NCBI RefSeq assembly: GCF_004362525.1
Contig: NZ_SNXS01000012.1
Coordinates: 1-64,000, forward strand
Source of the DNA: Roseateles toxinivorans
GTDB taxonomy: Bacteria; Pseudomonadota; Gammaproteobacteria; Burkholderiales; Burkholderiaceae_C
Direction of reading: 5' to 3'
DNA: 64,000 bases
Translations under genes and position numbers: made by a program
Shown: one piece after another, positions 8,848 to 15,898 of the stretch
Layout of the letters: each line of letters begins with the position of its first letter
How positions within the stretch are numbered: position 1 is the stretch's first letter
The notes under the pieces: generated by a model
Told to the model about the DNA's origin: nothing
The model's database searches: none
Seen by the model: only the letters and a program-made list of their open reading frames with translations

Positions 8848-9909
8848 TCAGCCCGGCCTTACGGCCCTCTGGATAAACCCAAGGGCGCCTCGAAACACCG
8901 GATGCCACTGGCTCGTCGGCAGGGTCGCGAGCGGGTGCCAGAAGAAGCGAAAGACGTGGCCGCCGTCGTCTGCGGCGTGGTGCTCCCAGGCATCCGGCAG
9001 CTCGGCGGCGGGCGCGCAAAGGCTGAATGACCAAACCTGACCCTCGAACCCGGAGTCCCAGACTCCCAGATCGCGGGTGACGGTGGCTGCAGCCACACCG
9101 GCCTCTTCCCACAGCTCGCGAAGGGCCGCCTCGGCACAGGCCTCGCCAGGTTCGATGGATCCTTTGACCAACTGAATGCCCGCGCCCGGATGGGCGAAAA
9201 CCAGCAACTCAGGACCCGCATCGGAGTCACGCAACACCACAGCACAAGCCTTGTTCGGAGCCATCGGCAGGCAAGGCTGCGACTCAAGCTCCGACAAGGG
9301 CGAGACCACCTCATTCGACTCCTCCGGCGGCAGCTTGGCGACGAGCTTGCGCAAGTAGCTCTTGGTCAGTTCGGTGCGACCACGTTTCAACCACTTGATG
9401 CAGTCAAAGAGCTCCCACAGAAGGCCGTCGTCACCGTGCTGGTAGGCCTCGAAGTCCTCGTGTCGAGGGGGAAGACCTTCAGTTTCGAGGGTGACAAGAA
9501 GCCCGATTGGATCCCAGACGCGGACGTAGGGTCTCCGCAACTTCAAGCTTGTAGGCAGATCGAGCGCATAGAGTTCGCAGCTTGAGAAATCCAGGAAGAC
9601 GTACTTGCAGAAACTGCCCCGGACCCCGACCCTTCCGGAATACGCAGAGAGCCACTCTTCCGAGCAAAGAATCTCATTGGCCTGAACCAGGTACGAGTCA
9701 GCATCGCCACCCGTGAAGAGGGCCACCAGATCCAGGTCAGAGATTCGATCTCCCCGCTGCTGGGCGTATGAGCCGACAAGCGCCAAGCCGACGCAACCGG
9801 GTGATCTTTCGCACAGCTGGCGGAGCGCTTCAATCCGGCGAAGGTGAGACGGCGGCGCACCTTGTTCCGCGAGGCCTCGCAGAATGGCATTCATGGAGTC
9901 GCTCGTCAT
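8848..9909 (-). CDS. Nucleotidyltransferase - Nudix hydrolase fusion protein
   Basis: 353 residues from the ATG at 9909 (preceded by GGAG; an in-frame ATG at 9987 would overlap the upstream kinase gene). The N-terminal half contains a pol-beta-type nucleotidyltransferase motif, LVGSYAQQRGDRISDLDLVA, with the GS and D-x-D residues. Residues about 215-353 are a Nudix domain, with a complete Nudix box: GSIEPGE, then AALRELWEEAGV. The family rule G-x5-E-x7-RE-U-xEE-x-GU is satisfied. Nudix enzymes hydrolyse nucleoside diphosphate-linked compounds; the first half resembles aminoglycoside-type or toxin-type nucleotidyltransferases. The coupling of a transferase with a hydrolase is unusual. Last gene of a one-directional run of small accessory enzymes with less GC-rich codons than the flanks. 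Function unknown. Confidence 0.8.
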   Translation of the reverse strand: MTSDSMNAILRGLAEQGAPPSHLRRIEALRQLCERSPGCVGLALVGSYAQQRGDRISDLDLVALFTGGDADSYLVQANEILCSEEWLSAYSGRVGVRGSFCKYVFLDFSSCELYALDLPTSLKLRRPYVRVWDPIGLLVTLETEGLPPRHEDFEAYQHGDDGLLWELFDCIKWLKRGRTELTKSYLRKLVAKLPPEESNEVVSPLSELESQPCLPMAPNKACAVVLRDSDAGPELLVFAHPGAGIQLVKGSIEPGEACAEAALRELWEEAGVAAATVTRDLGVWDSGFEGQVWSFSLCAPAAELPDAWEHHAADDGGHVFRFFWHPLATLPTSQWHPVFRGALGFIQRAVRPG

Positions 9910-9967
9910 GTTCTGCTCCGTTTGCGTGGCCGCTGTTGAGCTCGCGCCGCTAACTCTAACGACTTCG

Positions 9968-10549
9968 TCAGGCATCCTTGGCTGCATGTGCGCTATGCAT
10001 GCGGTTGATGGCAGCGGGAGAGGAGTTTGCGCGAAGCCAGACGGCTACGCGGCGCGCCAGTTCCGTTGGCGGGCTCGATGTTGTGTTGACCTCGAAGTCG
10101 TAGCTACAGGCCGTATGCACCGATTCAAGCTGAGATTCCGCTAGCCCAGACTCTCGGTCGCCGCGACCTGCCTCCCGCAGCCTCAACTGTTCGTGACTAC
10201 ATTCGACCTTGACGAGAAGCACGTCATGCCCGGCCAGGTCCTCCAGCAGGAACCTGCAGGCCTCTGGCGTGAGGACATGGTCCAGGATCACGTTCTGGCC
10301 GAAGCGGGCGAACTGAGCCACTGCGCTGTTGATGGCGCGACACAACGCCTCGAGTCGCAAGAGGCCCTGTTCCTTGTACTCGATTGACCAGTAGCCTGCG
10401 GGTTCCATGGCACGAAAGGCGTCGAGCTGGACGTGAATTGGCTGCAGCTCAGGCGCGACTCGCTGAAGCTCCAAGGCGAGCGAGGTCTTGCCCGCGCTGG
10501 ACGTGCCGTTGAGCACGATGACTTTCCCAGCATGTTGAGATACCGCCAT
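9968..10549 (-). CDS. Chloramphenicol phosphotransferase-like P-loop kinase
   Basis: 193 residues. A Walker A motif, VIVLNGTSSAGKTSLALEL, begins at residue about 10, followed by VQLDAFRAMEP and ILDHVL, the pattern of the CPT family (chloramphenicol 3-O-phosphotransferase of Streptomyces venezuelae and many uncharacterised relatives). Length is typical. It would phosphorylate a small molecule using ATP in the cytosol, but the substrate cannot be deduced; most CPT-like proteins are not chloramphenicol resistance enzymes. It sits 47 bases after the GNAT gene and 58 bases before the NTase-Nudix gene on the same strand. Confidence 0.75.
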   Translation of the reverse strand: MAVSQHAGKVIVLNGTSSAGKTSLALELQRVAPELQPIHVQLDAFRAMEPAGYWSIEYKEQGLLRLEALCRAINSAVAQFARFGQNVILDHVLTPEACRFLLEDLAGHDVLLVKVECSHEQLRLREAGRGDRESGLAESQLESVHTACSYDFEVNTTSSPPTELARRVAVWLRANSSPAAINRMHSAHAAKDA

Positions 10550-10596
10550 TGCTGCCTTGTATGACCAGAGGTTGAACCTGAGCGGCGAGCGCAGGC

Positions 10597-11133
10597 CTAC
10601 CGACCCGAGCCGGCACGACGACGGATAGCTTCCGTTTGCAGGGATGATGCTGGCGCGAATGGACTGCGCACCATCTTCACAACTGGATAGTGAAGCGGGG
10701 GCTCTCCGCGAACAAACGACAGCTCTTCCAGCTCGTTGAATCCGAACCTGCGGTAGAAGGAAACCGAGTTCCGGGTGGCGACAACGGTCACTGGACCTTG
10801 GAAATTCTCCGACGCGCGCATGAGCCCGAACTCGAACAGCGTGCTGCCGATGGATAGCCCAGCCACTTCTGGCGCCACAAAGAGCAGGGTGACTTCACCA
10901 GGCTCCGCGCCAACAAAGCCAATGATTTGCCCGTTGGCTTCCGCGACCCACAGCTGCCCTGCCTGCATTGCCGGCAAATACATGTCCGGTGACCGACCAG
11001 TGAACCAGGTGGCCATGTGCTCTGCCGAGTAGTTCGCGGCGCAGAGCAATTGGACGGATCGCTGATGGACTGCGAAAAGCTTGGTAGCGTCTTCGAGTCT
11101 AGCTTGGCGAATGTTAGTAGGCTGCCTTGTCAT
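10597..11133 (-). CDS. GNAT family N-acetyltransferase
   Basis: 178 residues with a standard GNAT core: N-terminal NIRQARLEDATKLFAVHQRS, a beta-4 strand followed by VTLLFVAPEVAGLSIGSTLF (acetyl-CoA loop in a divergent form) and the C-terminal NSVSFYRRFGFNELEELSF typical of motif B. Cytosolic enzyme transferring acetyl from acetyl-CoA to an amine of unknown identity. Its start codon overlaps the stop of the next upstream GNAT gene by four bases, which implies translational coupling. The C-terminal ~25 residues are rich in basic residues and probably disordered. Confidence 0.85.
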   Translation of the reverse strand: MTRQPTNIRQARLEDATKLFAVHQRSVQLLCAANYSAEHMATWFTGRSPDMYLPAMQAGQLWVAEANGQIIGFVGAEPGEVTLLFVAPEVAGLSIGSTLFEFGLMRASENFQGPVTVVATRNSVSFYRRFGFNELEELSFVRGEPPLHYPVVKMVRSPFAPASSLQTEAIRRRAGSGR

Positions 11134-11660
11134 TTCGGCTGGCTTCCTGAGGCAGCAGTCGGCGCAGGTACGCGATACACGTCCCGCTCCAGATTGTCGG
11201 GGAACAAGCGCCTGTCCGTCTTCACGCCACCAAGGCGAAGCACCAAGGCACGAGCAGGGTCGTTTGAATCGTTCATGTACGTCTCAACCGACTCCCACCC
11301 AAATGCAGCGTACGCATGGGCAACCGCCGCAAGCGATGCCTCGTGGGCAAAACCTCGGCCCCGTGCCTCCGGCACCAGCCACCAGGTCAGTTCACGGGGC
11401 CAGTCCTTGCCCTGCCAGAAGCCACAGACGCCAATAAAGTCCCCCTCCTTGCGCCGGCGGATCGCCCACACGCCGAATCCATGAAGTTGCCAACTTCCCA
11501 GGTCGCTCGACAGTCTCGCCAAGGCGGCGGCAGGCGACAAGGGACCGCCGTAGGCCCTTGATGCATCCGCATCCGTGTAGAAGCGCTGGTACATGCCTTC
11601 GCAATCCGCGTCGGGCAGCCGCAGTTGCAGGCGCCCAGTGGTGAGGGTCGGAATCTTCAC
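11130..11660 (-). CDS. GNAT family N-acetyltransferase (RimJ/RimL-like)
   Basis: About 176 residues if translation begins at the GTG at 11660, giving VKIPTLTTGRLQLRLPDADC, the usual opening of RimJ/RimL-type enzymes (TxRLxLR). The reading frame stays open further upstream, but that part overlaps the VOC gene and does not look like a GNAT. The protein has GVWAIRRRKEGDFIGVCGFW, then ELTWWLVPEARGRGFAHEAS, in which the acetyl-CoA loop reads ARGRGFA, and ends WESVETYMNDSNDPARALVL with a LGG motif. Such enzymes acetylate ribosomal protein N-termini or small amines. Overlaps the next GNAT gene by four bases. Confidence 0.85.
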   Translation of the reverse strand: MKIPTLTTGRLQLRLPDADCEGMYQRFYTDADASRAYGGPLSPAAALARLSSDLGSWQLHGFGVWAIRRRKEGDFIGVCGFWQGKDWPRELTWWLVPEARGRGFAHEASLAAVAHAYAAFGWESVETYMNDSNDPARALVLRLGGVKTDRRLFPDNLERDVYRVPAPTAASGSQPK

Positions 11661-11682
11661 GGGCGGCGAGCTGAAAAAGAGG

Positions 11683-12057
11683 CTAGGGCTGCTGGCAGAT
11701 TTGAATCTCATTGCCCGCCGGATCACGCAGCGTGGCCAGTGTCCCGCCCCAGAACTGCTTCTCGGGCAGGCCCGTGAACACGACACCCCGAGACGAAAGC
11801 GCTTCGTACATTGCCTGGGCATTCGGCACTTCGAAGGACAGTCCGGTGAATCGGCCGACAAGCACCTGCTCCTCCTCCGGAGCCTCGGCACCCACGGTTT
11901 CGACGACAAGCGTCATTGCCCCCGCATTGAAGACGCAATAGCCGTGCTCCGAGCCGCCCGCCAGCAGCGGCAGCCCTAGCGCCAAGGTGTAGAAGCCTTG
12001 TGCCTCGGCAAGGTTTCGCACAAAGATGCGCGCCGTGTTCAGGTTCATTCGATCCAC
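11683..12057 (-). CDS. VOC family (glyoxalase / bleomycin-resistance-like) protein
   Basis: 124 residues, one vicinal-oxygen-chelate domain: TARIFVRNLAEAQGFYTLAL, then LVGRFTGLSFEVPNAQAMYE and a final TLRDPAGNEIQICQQP, which is the characteristic last strand with its metal-ligand glutamate. The family covers glyoxalases, antibiotic-binding proteins and extradiol dioxygenases; a single small domain with no diagnostic residues does not allow a choice. Start at MDRMNLN or, two codons further, MNLN. It lies 22 bases upstream of the RimJ-like gene on the same strand. Confidence 0.85.
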   Translation of the reverse strand: MDRMNLNTARIFVRNLAEAQGFYTLALGLPLLAGGSEHGYCVFNAGAMTLVVETVGAEAPEEEQVLVGRFTGLSFEVPNAQAMYEALSSRGVVFTGLPEKQFWGGTLATLRDPAGNEIQICQQP

Positions 12058-12099
12058 CTCGACTTTTCAGATCAACGGGACGGCGAATCGTAGCCTGAC

Positions 12100-12379
12100 C
12101 TACGCACCCAAGGGAGCTTGCCGCAGGACCCAGCCATTCCCGTCATGGTCGCTGAACATGGCATGCCGACCCCAGGGTTCCTGCCTGATCTCGTCGATGT
12201 CCGGACCGCGGCCGCGTAGCAGTGAATGCTCCGTCAATGTCGTCCGTGTTCACCGACGCGCCCTGCCATCGAACCGGGTCACCAATCAGCGCAAAGCCGA
12301 GGCCATCGCGGTAGACGTGTTTCGCGCGCTGCGCGTCGCTGGCGGGCACCGAGATGATCTCGAAGCTGTGTATGGGCAT
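12100..12379 (-). pseudogene. Broken VOC family gene (frameshift and internal deletion)
   Basis: The frame starting at 12379 gives MPIHSFEIISVPASDAQRAK, then HVYRDGLGFALIGDP, a VOC N-terminus, and reaches TDDIDGAFTA. Intact relatives continue here with an RG...EIRQEPWGRHAMF segment; in this sequence that text, RGPDIDEIRQEPWGRHAMF followed by SDHDGNGWVLRQAPLGA and a stop at 12100-12102, is present but in another frame, so a frameshift lies near 12205-12225. The part between ALIGDP and VRWQGASVNTDDID also appears shorter than in intact relatives by about 35 residues. Both defects suggest decay rather than a single sequencing error. It lies between an intact VOC gene and a GNAT gene. Confidence 0.65.
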
Positions 12380-12405
12380 CGCTGATCATCCTCTCGCCGG
12401 AATCA

Positions 12406-12807
12406 TCAGGGGCCACTCCTTGCCCGCCGCGGCCGTTCCATGGCAACCTCCGAGACCTTGAACCCCAACTTCTCGTAGAAGACATGCAGCCCAGGCCTTC
12501 CAGCACGCAGCATCCAGGTCATGTCTGCGTCGCCGATGCAGGCCCTGACAAGCGCGGTGCCAACGCCCCGGTACCGATGGCTGTCCGAGACCACGAGCAT
12601 CGATAGGTAGCCGTTTGAGATTCCGTCGGTCAATGCCCTGACGAATCCGATGATTTCGGCGCCGTCGCAGGCCACCAGCGCGACTTGGGATCTGGATACC
12701 AGCTCCGTGAACTTCGTCGGGTCCGCGGCCCGCTGCTCCCATCCGTTCGATACGAGGAGCACGCGGACGGTTTCGAGGTCATCGGGGCGGATGGGGCGTA
12801 TGTCCAT
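12406..12807 (-). CDS. GNAT family N-acetyltransferase
   Basis: 133 residues from the ATG at 12807 ([20 protein letters not shown]); an in-frame ATG at 12885 would add a non-GNAT leader. The acetyl-CoA binding motif is [20 protein letters not shown], with the RxxGxA loop in the form RYRGVGTA, and the C-terminus ends [20 protein letters not shown] as expected. Short, simple aminoglycoside-acetyltransferase-like or YhbS-like fold; substrate unknown. First gene of the minus-strand accessory run that continues through the VOC, GNAT, kinase and NTase-Nudix genes. Confidence 0.85.
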   Translation of the reverse strand: MDIRPIRPDDLETVRVLLVSNGWEQRAADPTKFTELVSRSQVALVACDGAEIIGFVRALTDGISNGYLSMLVVSDSHRYRGVGTALVRACIGDADMTWMLRAGRPGLHVFYEKLGFKVSEVAMERPRRARSGP

Positions 12808-12900
12808 ATGCAGAGGCTCATTTGAGCCGCTGAAACCGGATTCGTCAACATCACGCCGGGCAGGCCTCGCCGCGGCATCCGGCAAGCCGCGGGGCCCGCC

Positions 12901-13251
12901 CTACTTCGCCGCCTTGGTCGACGGCCCGGAGTGGTTGTTGACCTGGCCTGCCATCGGCATGGCGGCGGATTCCTCGGCGTTGGTCAACGGCTTCTGCGGG
13001 CTGGCGACGGGGTTGGGCGGGGCCGCCTTGGCGCTGTCCTGGGCGGCGAAGACGGCGGCGGCCATGGGCACGGACGGGTCGCGATCGGGGCCCTGGACGA
13101 GCGGTGCGCCGGTGACGGCCGGCCGCTCGGCGGAGGGCGCCTGTACCGTGGGTCCGCAGGCAACAAGTCCGGTGGCCAGGACGAACAAGCCGCTGCCGAG
13201 GGAGGCCCGGACGGCGACTGAAAGGAAGTGTTGGCGTTGAGTGCGTGGCAT
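12901..13251 (-). CDS. Small lipoprotein of unknown function
   Basis: 116 residues from the ATG at 13251, preceded by GGAGATCACC. An N-terminal basic region and hydrophobic stretch end in the lipobox LVAC (FVLATGLVACGPTVQ), so lipid anchoring is expected. The mature part is rich in Ala, Pro and Ser with no recognisable domain (for example SAKAAPPNPVASPQKPLTNA) and looks disordered. It lies 32 bases downstream of the metallopeptidase gene and may be co-transcribed with it. I do not recognise a family. Confidence 0.6.
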   Translation of the reverse strand: MPRTQRQHFLSVAVRASLGSGLFVLATGLVACGPTVQAPSAERPAVTGAPLVQGPDRDPSVPMAAAVFAAQDSAKAAPPNPVASPQKPLTNAEESAAMPMAGQVNNHSGPSTKAAK

Positions 13252-13283
13252 GGTGATCTCCGTTGGCAGGGGGTGGGAATGGA

Positions 13284-14324
13284 TCAGGCGCCCGAGGCCT
13301 CTTTGAGCAGTCGCTGCACGGTGCTCATCTTGTCGAGCACCCCGGGCGGCAGCAGGAAGGGGTAGCTGTCGCGCTGGCCCAGGCTGCGGTGCATGGCGTT
13401 GAGGAACTGCGCGACCGGCAGCCATTGGCGCAGCGCCAGTTCGGCGACGGGCGGACTGTCGTTCAGGTTCTGCGCGGTCGGCGCAGCATCGGCCGGGCCG
13501 TCGAGCGACAGGCCCCAGGCCGCGGCGGTCTGCACCGCGTCGAGCACCAGCAGCACATGGGCGCAGGTCTCGGCCCAGTCCTCCCAGGGATGGGCGCTGG
13601 CATAGGCGCTGACAAAGCGCTGGGGCCAATCGGCCGGAGGCCCTTCGGCGTAGTGCCGGGCCAGTGCGGTGGCGTAGTCGATTCGCTCGTCACCAAAGCT
13701 GGCTCGGCAGGCCTCGGCTGCGGCACTGCCCCTCAGCCAGCGGTACTGCAGATAGTGCGCGGCCTCATGGCGCAGATGTCCAAGCAGGGTGCGCGTGGGT
13801 TCGGCGAAATGCACCCGCTGCAACTCGCGCTGCTCGTCGTCGGCCTCCGCCACATCGAGTGTGATGGTGCCACGGTCATGGCCGGTGCGCACCGGCGGCT
13901 GGCCGGCCTGGGTTTCGAGCAACAGGAAGTCCAGGCCATCGGCATCGTCGGGCCCGGTCTTGGGCTGAGGGGCCAGGCCCATGCCCAACAAGGTGAAGAT
14001 CAGCCGGCGCTTGGCCTGCTCGATGGCGCGCCAGCGGTCCAGATTGCGGCCCTCGCTCAAGGCCGGCATGACACGGGTCAGGCAGCAGCTGCGGCACAGC
14101 GGCGCGGGGTCATCGGCATCGAGCATCCAGTTGCAGATGCCGTGGGCCGCGCGGTTGGCGCAGGCCTGCAGCGCAGGCCCGCCACCGTAGGGCTGCCAGG
14201 TGGTGTCGAAGGCGAGCATCCGGCCGAGTGCCGGCACAAAGCCCAGCGCCGCGCCGCAATGCCCGCAATGGTCGTTCTCGAAAAATACCGGGGTCTCGCA
14301 CCGGCTGCATCGGAAGGGCTGCAT
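13284..14324 (-). CDS. Zinc-binding metallopeptidase with N-terminal zinc ribbon (Peptidase_Mx / DUF2248 type)
   Basis: 346 residues from the ATG at 14324, which gives the usual family start MQPFRCSRCETPVFFEN; Cys6, Cys9, Cys20 and Cys23 form a CxxC...CxxC zinc ribbon. The peptidase motif RHEAAHYLQY supplies HExxH (His186, Glu187, His190). Downstream conserved text such as FVSAYASAHPWEDWAETCAH fits the family, whose third metal ligand lies in that WEDWAE region. Proteins of this type are common in Burkholderiales and unstudied; a cytosolic location is likely because there is no signal peptide. An ATG at 14369 is also in frame. Confidence 0.82.
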   Translation of the reverse strand: MQPFRCSRCETPVFFENDHCGHCGAALGFVPALGRMLAFDTTWQPYGGGPALQACANRAAHGICNWMLDADDPAPLCRSCCLTRVMPALSEGRNLDRWRAIEQAKRRLIFTLLGMGLAPQPKTGPDDADGLDFLLLETQAGQPPVRTGHDRGTITLDVAEADDEQRELQRVHFAEPTRTLLGHLRHEAAHYLQYRWLRGSAAAEACRASFGDERIDYATALARHYAEGPPADWPQRFVSAYASAHPWEDWAETCAHVLLVLDAVQTAAAWGLSLDGPADAAPTAQNLNDSPPVAELALRQWLPVAQFLNAMHRSLGQRDSYPFLLPPGVLDKMSTVQRLLKEASGA

Positions 14325-14460
14325 GGACGTCTGCGTGGGTGGCCAGGCGGGGCCAACGGTGACCGGCATGGGCGAGAGCCCACTGCTGCCCTATTGAACC
14401 CTGGTGTCCGGGAAACGCCTGTCGGCGCAAGCCGCGTTGCGCTGTAGGCGAACGACGTCA

Positions 14461-15747
14461 TCAACGCCGCAGCGTAAACGCCTGCGGATACTTGCGCCCG
14501 TACCAGTTCTTCACCGCCTCATGCTCCAGGCGCAGAAAGGGGCGCAGCCCGGGCACGGCCAGCAGCAACAGGCCGCTGAGCGTGAAGCCGGCGGCCATCC
14601 ACAGATAGACGGTGGCCACCGACCCGTGCTGCAGCAACAGCCCGGCCAGGGCCGGACCGAGGGCGGCGGACAGCTGCGCGGTGGCCAGGTTGCCGGCCGT
14701 CATGCGTGAACGGAAGTCTTCGGGCATGGCCAGCAGGCGGTGCGTCTGGCCGACCATCTGCGTCACCGACATGCAGCCACCCACCACGGCGAACAGCAGC
14801 ACCAGGGCCGGCCCCCGGTCGCACAGCCCCATGGCGCCCACCGCCACGGCGCACAGGGCCAGCGCCGCGAACATCGCCCGCACCCGGTCCAGCCGTGCGA
14901 TCAGGCGGTCGGCCAGGCCCAGCACACCGACCAGCAGGCCCAGCGACAGGGCCGCGCCGCAGGCACCGAACCACAGTGACGACAGACCCAGCGACTGCAC
15001 GCGCAGCGGCAGCAGCATGCCGGTGGCGGGCAGCAGGAAGACCATCATCAGCGCGCCCGTGAGCGTCCACCAGCGGTCCAGCGGCACGCCCCATTTGGCA
15101 CGCAGGCCGGCATGCATATCGGCGAACCAGCCACCGGCCGGTGCGGGCCGGGCCGGAAACTGCGGCCGGCCCAGCCGGAACGCGGCCACCGCCGCGATGC
15201 CGAACATCAGCAGATTCAAGGTCAGCGCGGCGGCCACGCCGCCGGCGGCCAAGGCCGCGCCGCCCAAACCCGGCCCCAGCAAGCCGCCCAGCGCCTGAGC
15301 AGCGCGCCGAAGCCGTATCGCCTCGGGCAGCTGGGTCACCTCAACCAGCTCCGGCAAGATATTCGCCTTGGCCGGCAGCAGCACCGCGTTGGCCACAATC
15401 GACAGCGCGCTGCAGGCGCACAGCAGTGCCAGTTGGTAGCACCCGCTGTACGCCAGCAGCGCCAGCGCCAGGGCGTCAAGGACCAGGCAGGCGGAGCCCA
15501 GGCGCACCAGCCGGCGCTTGGGCCAGCGGTCGCCCAGTGGCGACATCAGCGGCGTGGCCAACAGTGCGCACAGCGCCATCAGCGCGCCGTAGCGGGCCAG
15601 GTCGGCCGCGCCGCCGCGCTGTGCGATCCACCAGGCCACCGCCACCTGGCCCATGGCACCTGCCAGCAGGCACAGCATTTCGCTGAGCAACAACAGCCGC
15701 ACCGGCGGGGCGCAGGCCTCAATCCTGGCCATCAACAAACGCAGCAT
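14461..15747 (-). CDS. MFS transporter (drug / metabolite exporter)
   Basis: 428 residues from the ATG at 15747, set by AAGGAG eight bases upstream; the longer open frame upstream runs through the divergent regulator and is not coding. About 12 hydrophobic segments, with the loop 2-3 motif LGDRWPKRRLVRLGSACLVL matching the GxxxDrxgRr signature of the major facilitator superfamily (MFS_3/enterobactin exporter-like). Typical exporters of this size pump out small toxic compounds or siderophores. Divergently transcribed from a MocR regulator with repeated operators between them, which strongly suggests that it is the regulator's target. Confidence 0.85.
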   Translation of the reverse strand: MLRLLMARIEACAPPVRLLLLSEMLCLLAGAMGQVAVAWWIAQRGGAADLARYGALMALCALLATPLMSPLGDRWPKRRLVRLGSACLVLDALALALLAYSGCYQLALLCACSALSIVANAVLLPAKANILPELVEVTQLPEAIRLRRAAQALGGLLGPGLGGAALAAGGVAAALTLNLLMFGIAAVAAFRLGRPQFPARPAPAGGWFADMHAGLRAKWGVPLDRWWTLTGALMMVFLLPATGMLLPLRVQSLGLSSLWFGACGAALSLGLLVGVLGLADRLIARLDRVRAMFAALALCAVAVGAMGLCDRGPALVLLFAVVGGCMSVTQMVGQTHRLLAMPEDFRSRMTAGNLATAQLSAALGPALAGLLLQHGSVATVYLWMAAGFTLSGLLLLAVPGLRPFLRLEHEAVKNWYGRKYPQAFTLRR

Positions 15748-15824
15748 CGCGATCTCCTTCTTCGATGCCGGCCAGTCTAGAAATGGCTGGCGGTCAGGGT
15801 AAGACCCAGCGCTCGCCGCCTCGC

Positions 15825-15877
15825 TCGATACAGCGCCCGTCTGTATCGATGCAAATCGGGCTCGCTGTATCGATGCA
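15825..15877. promoter_or_regulatory. Operator array between MFS gene and MocR regulator
   Basis: Three copies of one sequence: TCGATACAG at 15825-15833 (inverted), and CTGTATCGATGCA at 15841-15853 and 15865-15877 (direct, 24 bases apart). The inverted copy and the first direct copy make a perfect 9-base inverted repeat with a 7-base spacer. Mixed direct and inverted half-sites are typical of MocR (GntR/aminotransferase) regulators. The array lies in the 151-base gap between the divergent start codons, closer to the regulator. Binding is inferred. Confidence 0.6.
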
Positions 15878-15898
15878 GTACCGGCTGGCCGCGCTATC

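Noticed and set aside
9968-10549. Chloramphenicol resistance gene
   Set aside because: CPT-like fold only; the family is broad and most members are not resistance enzymes.
8848-12885. Integron cassette array
   Set aside because: Gene content fits, but gaps are very short or absent (two genes overlap) and no attC core pair could be found by eye.
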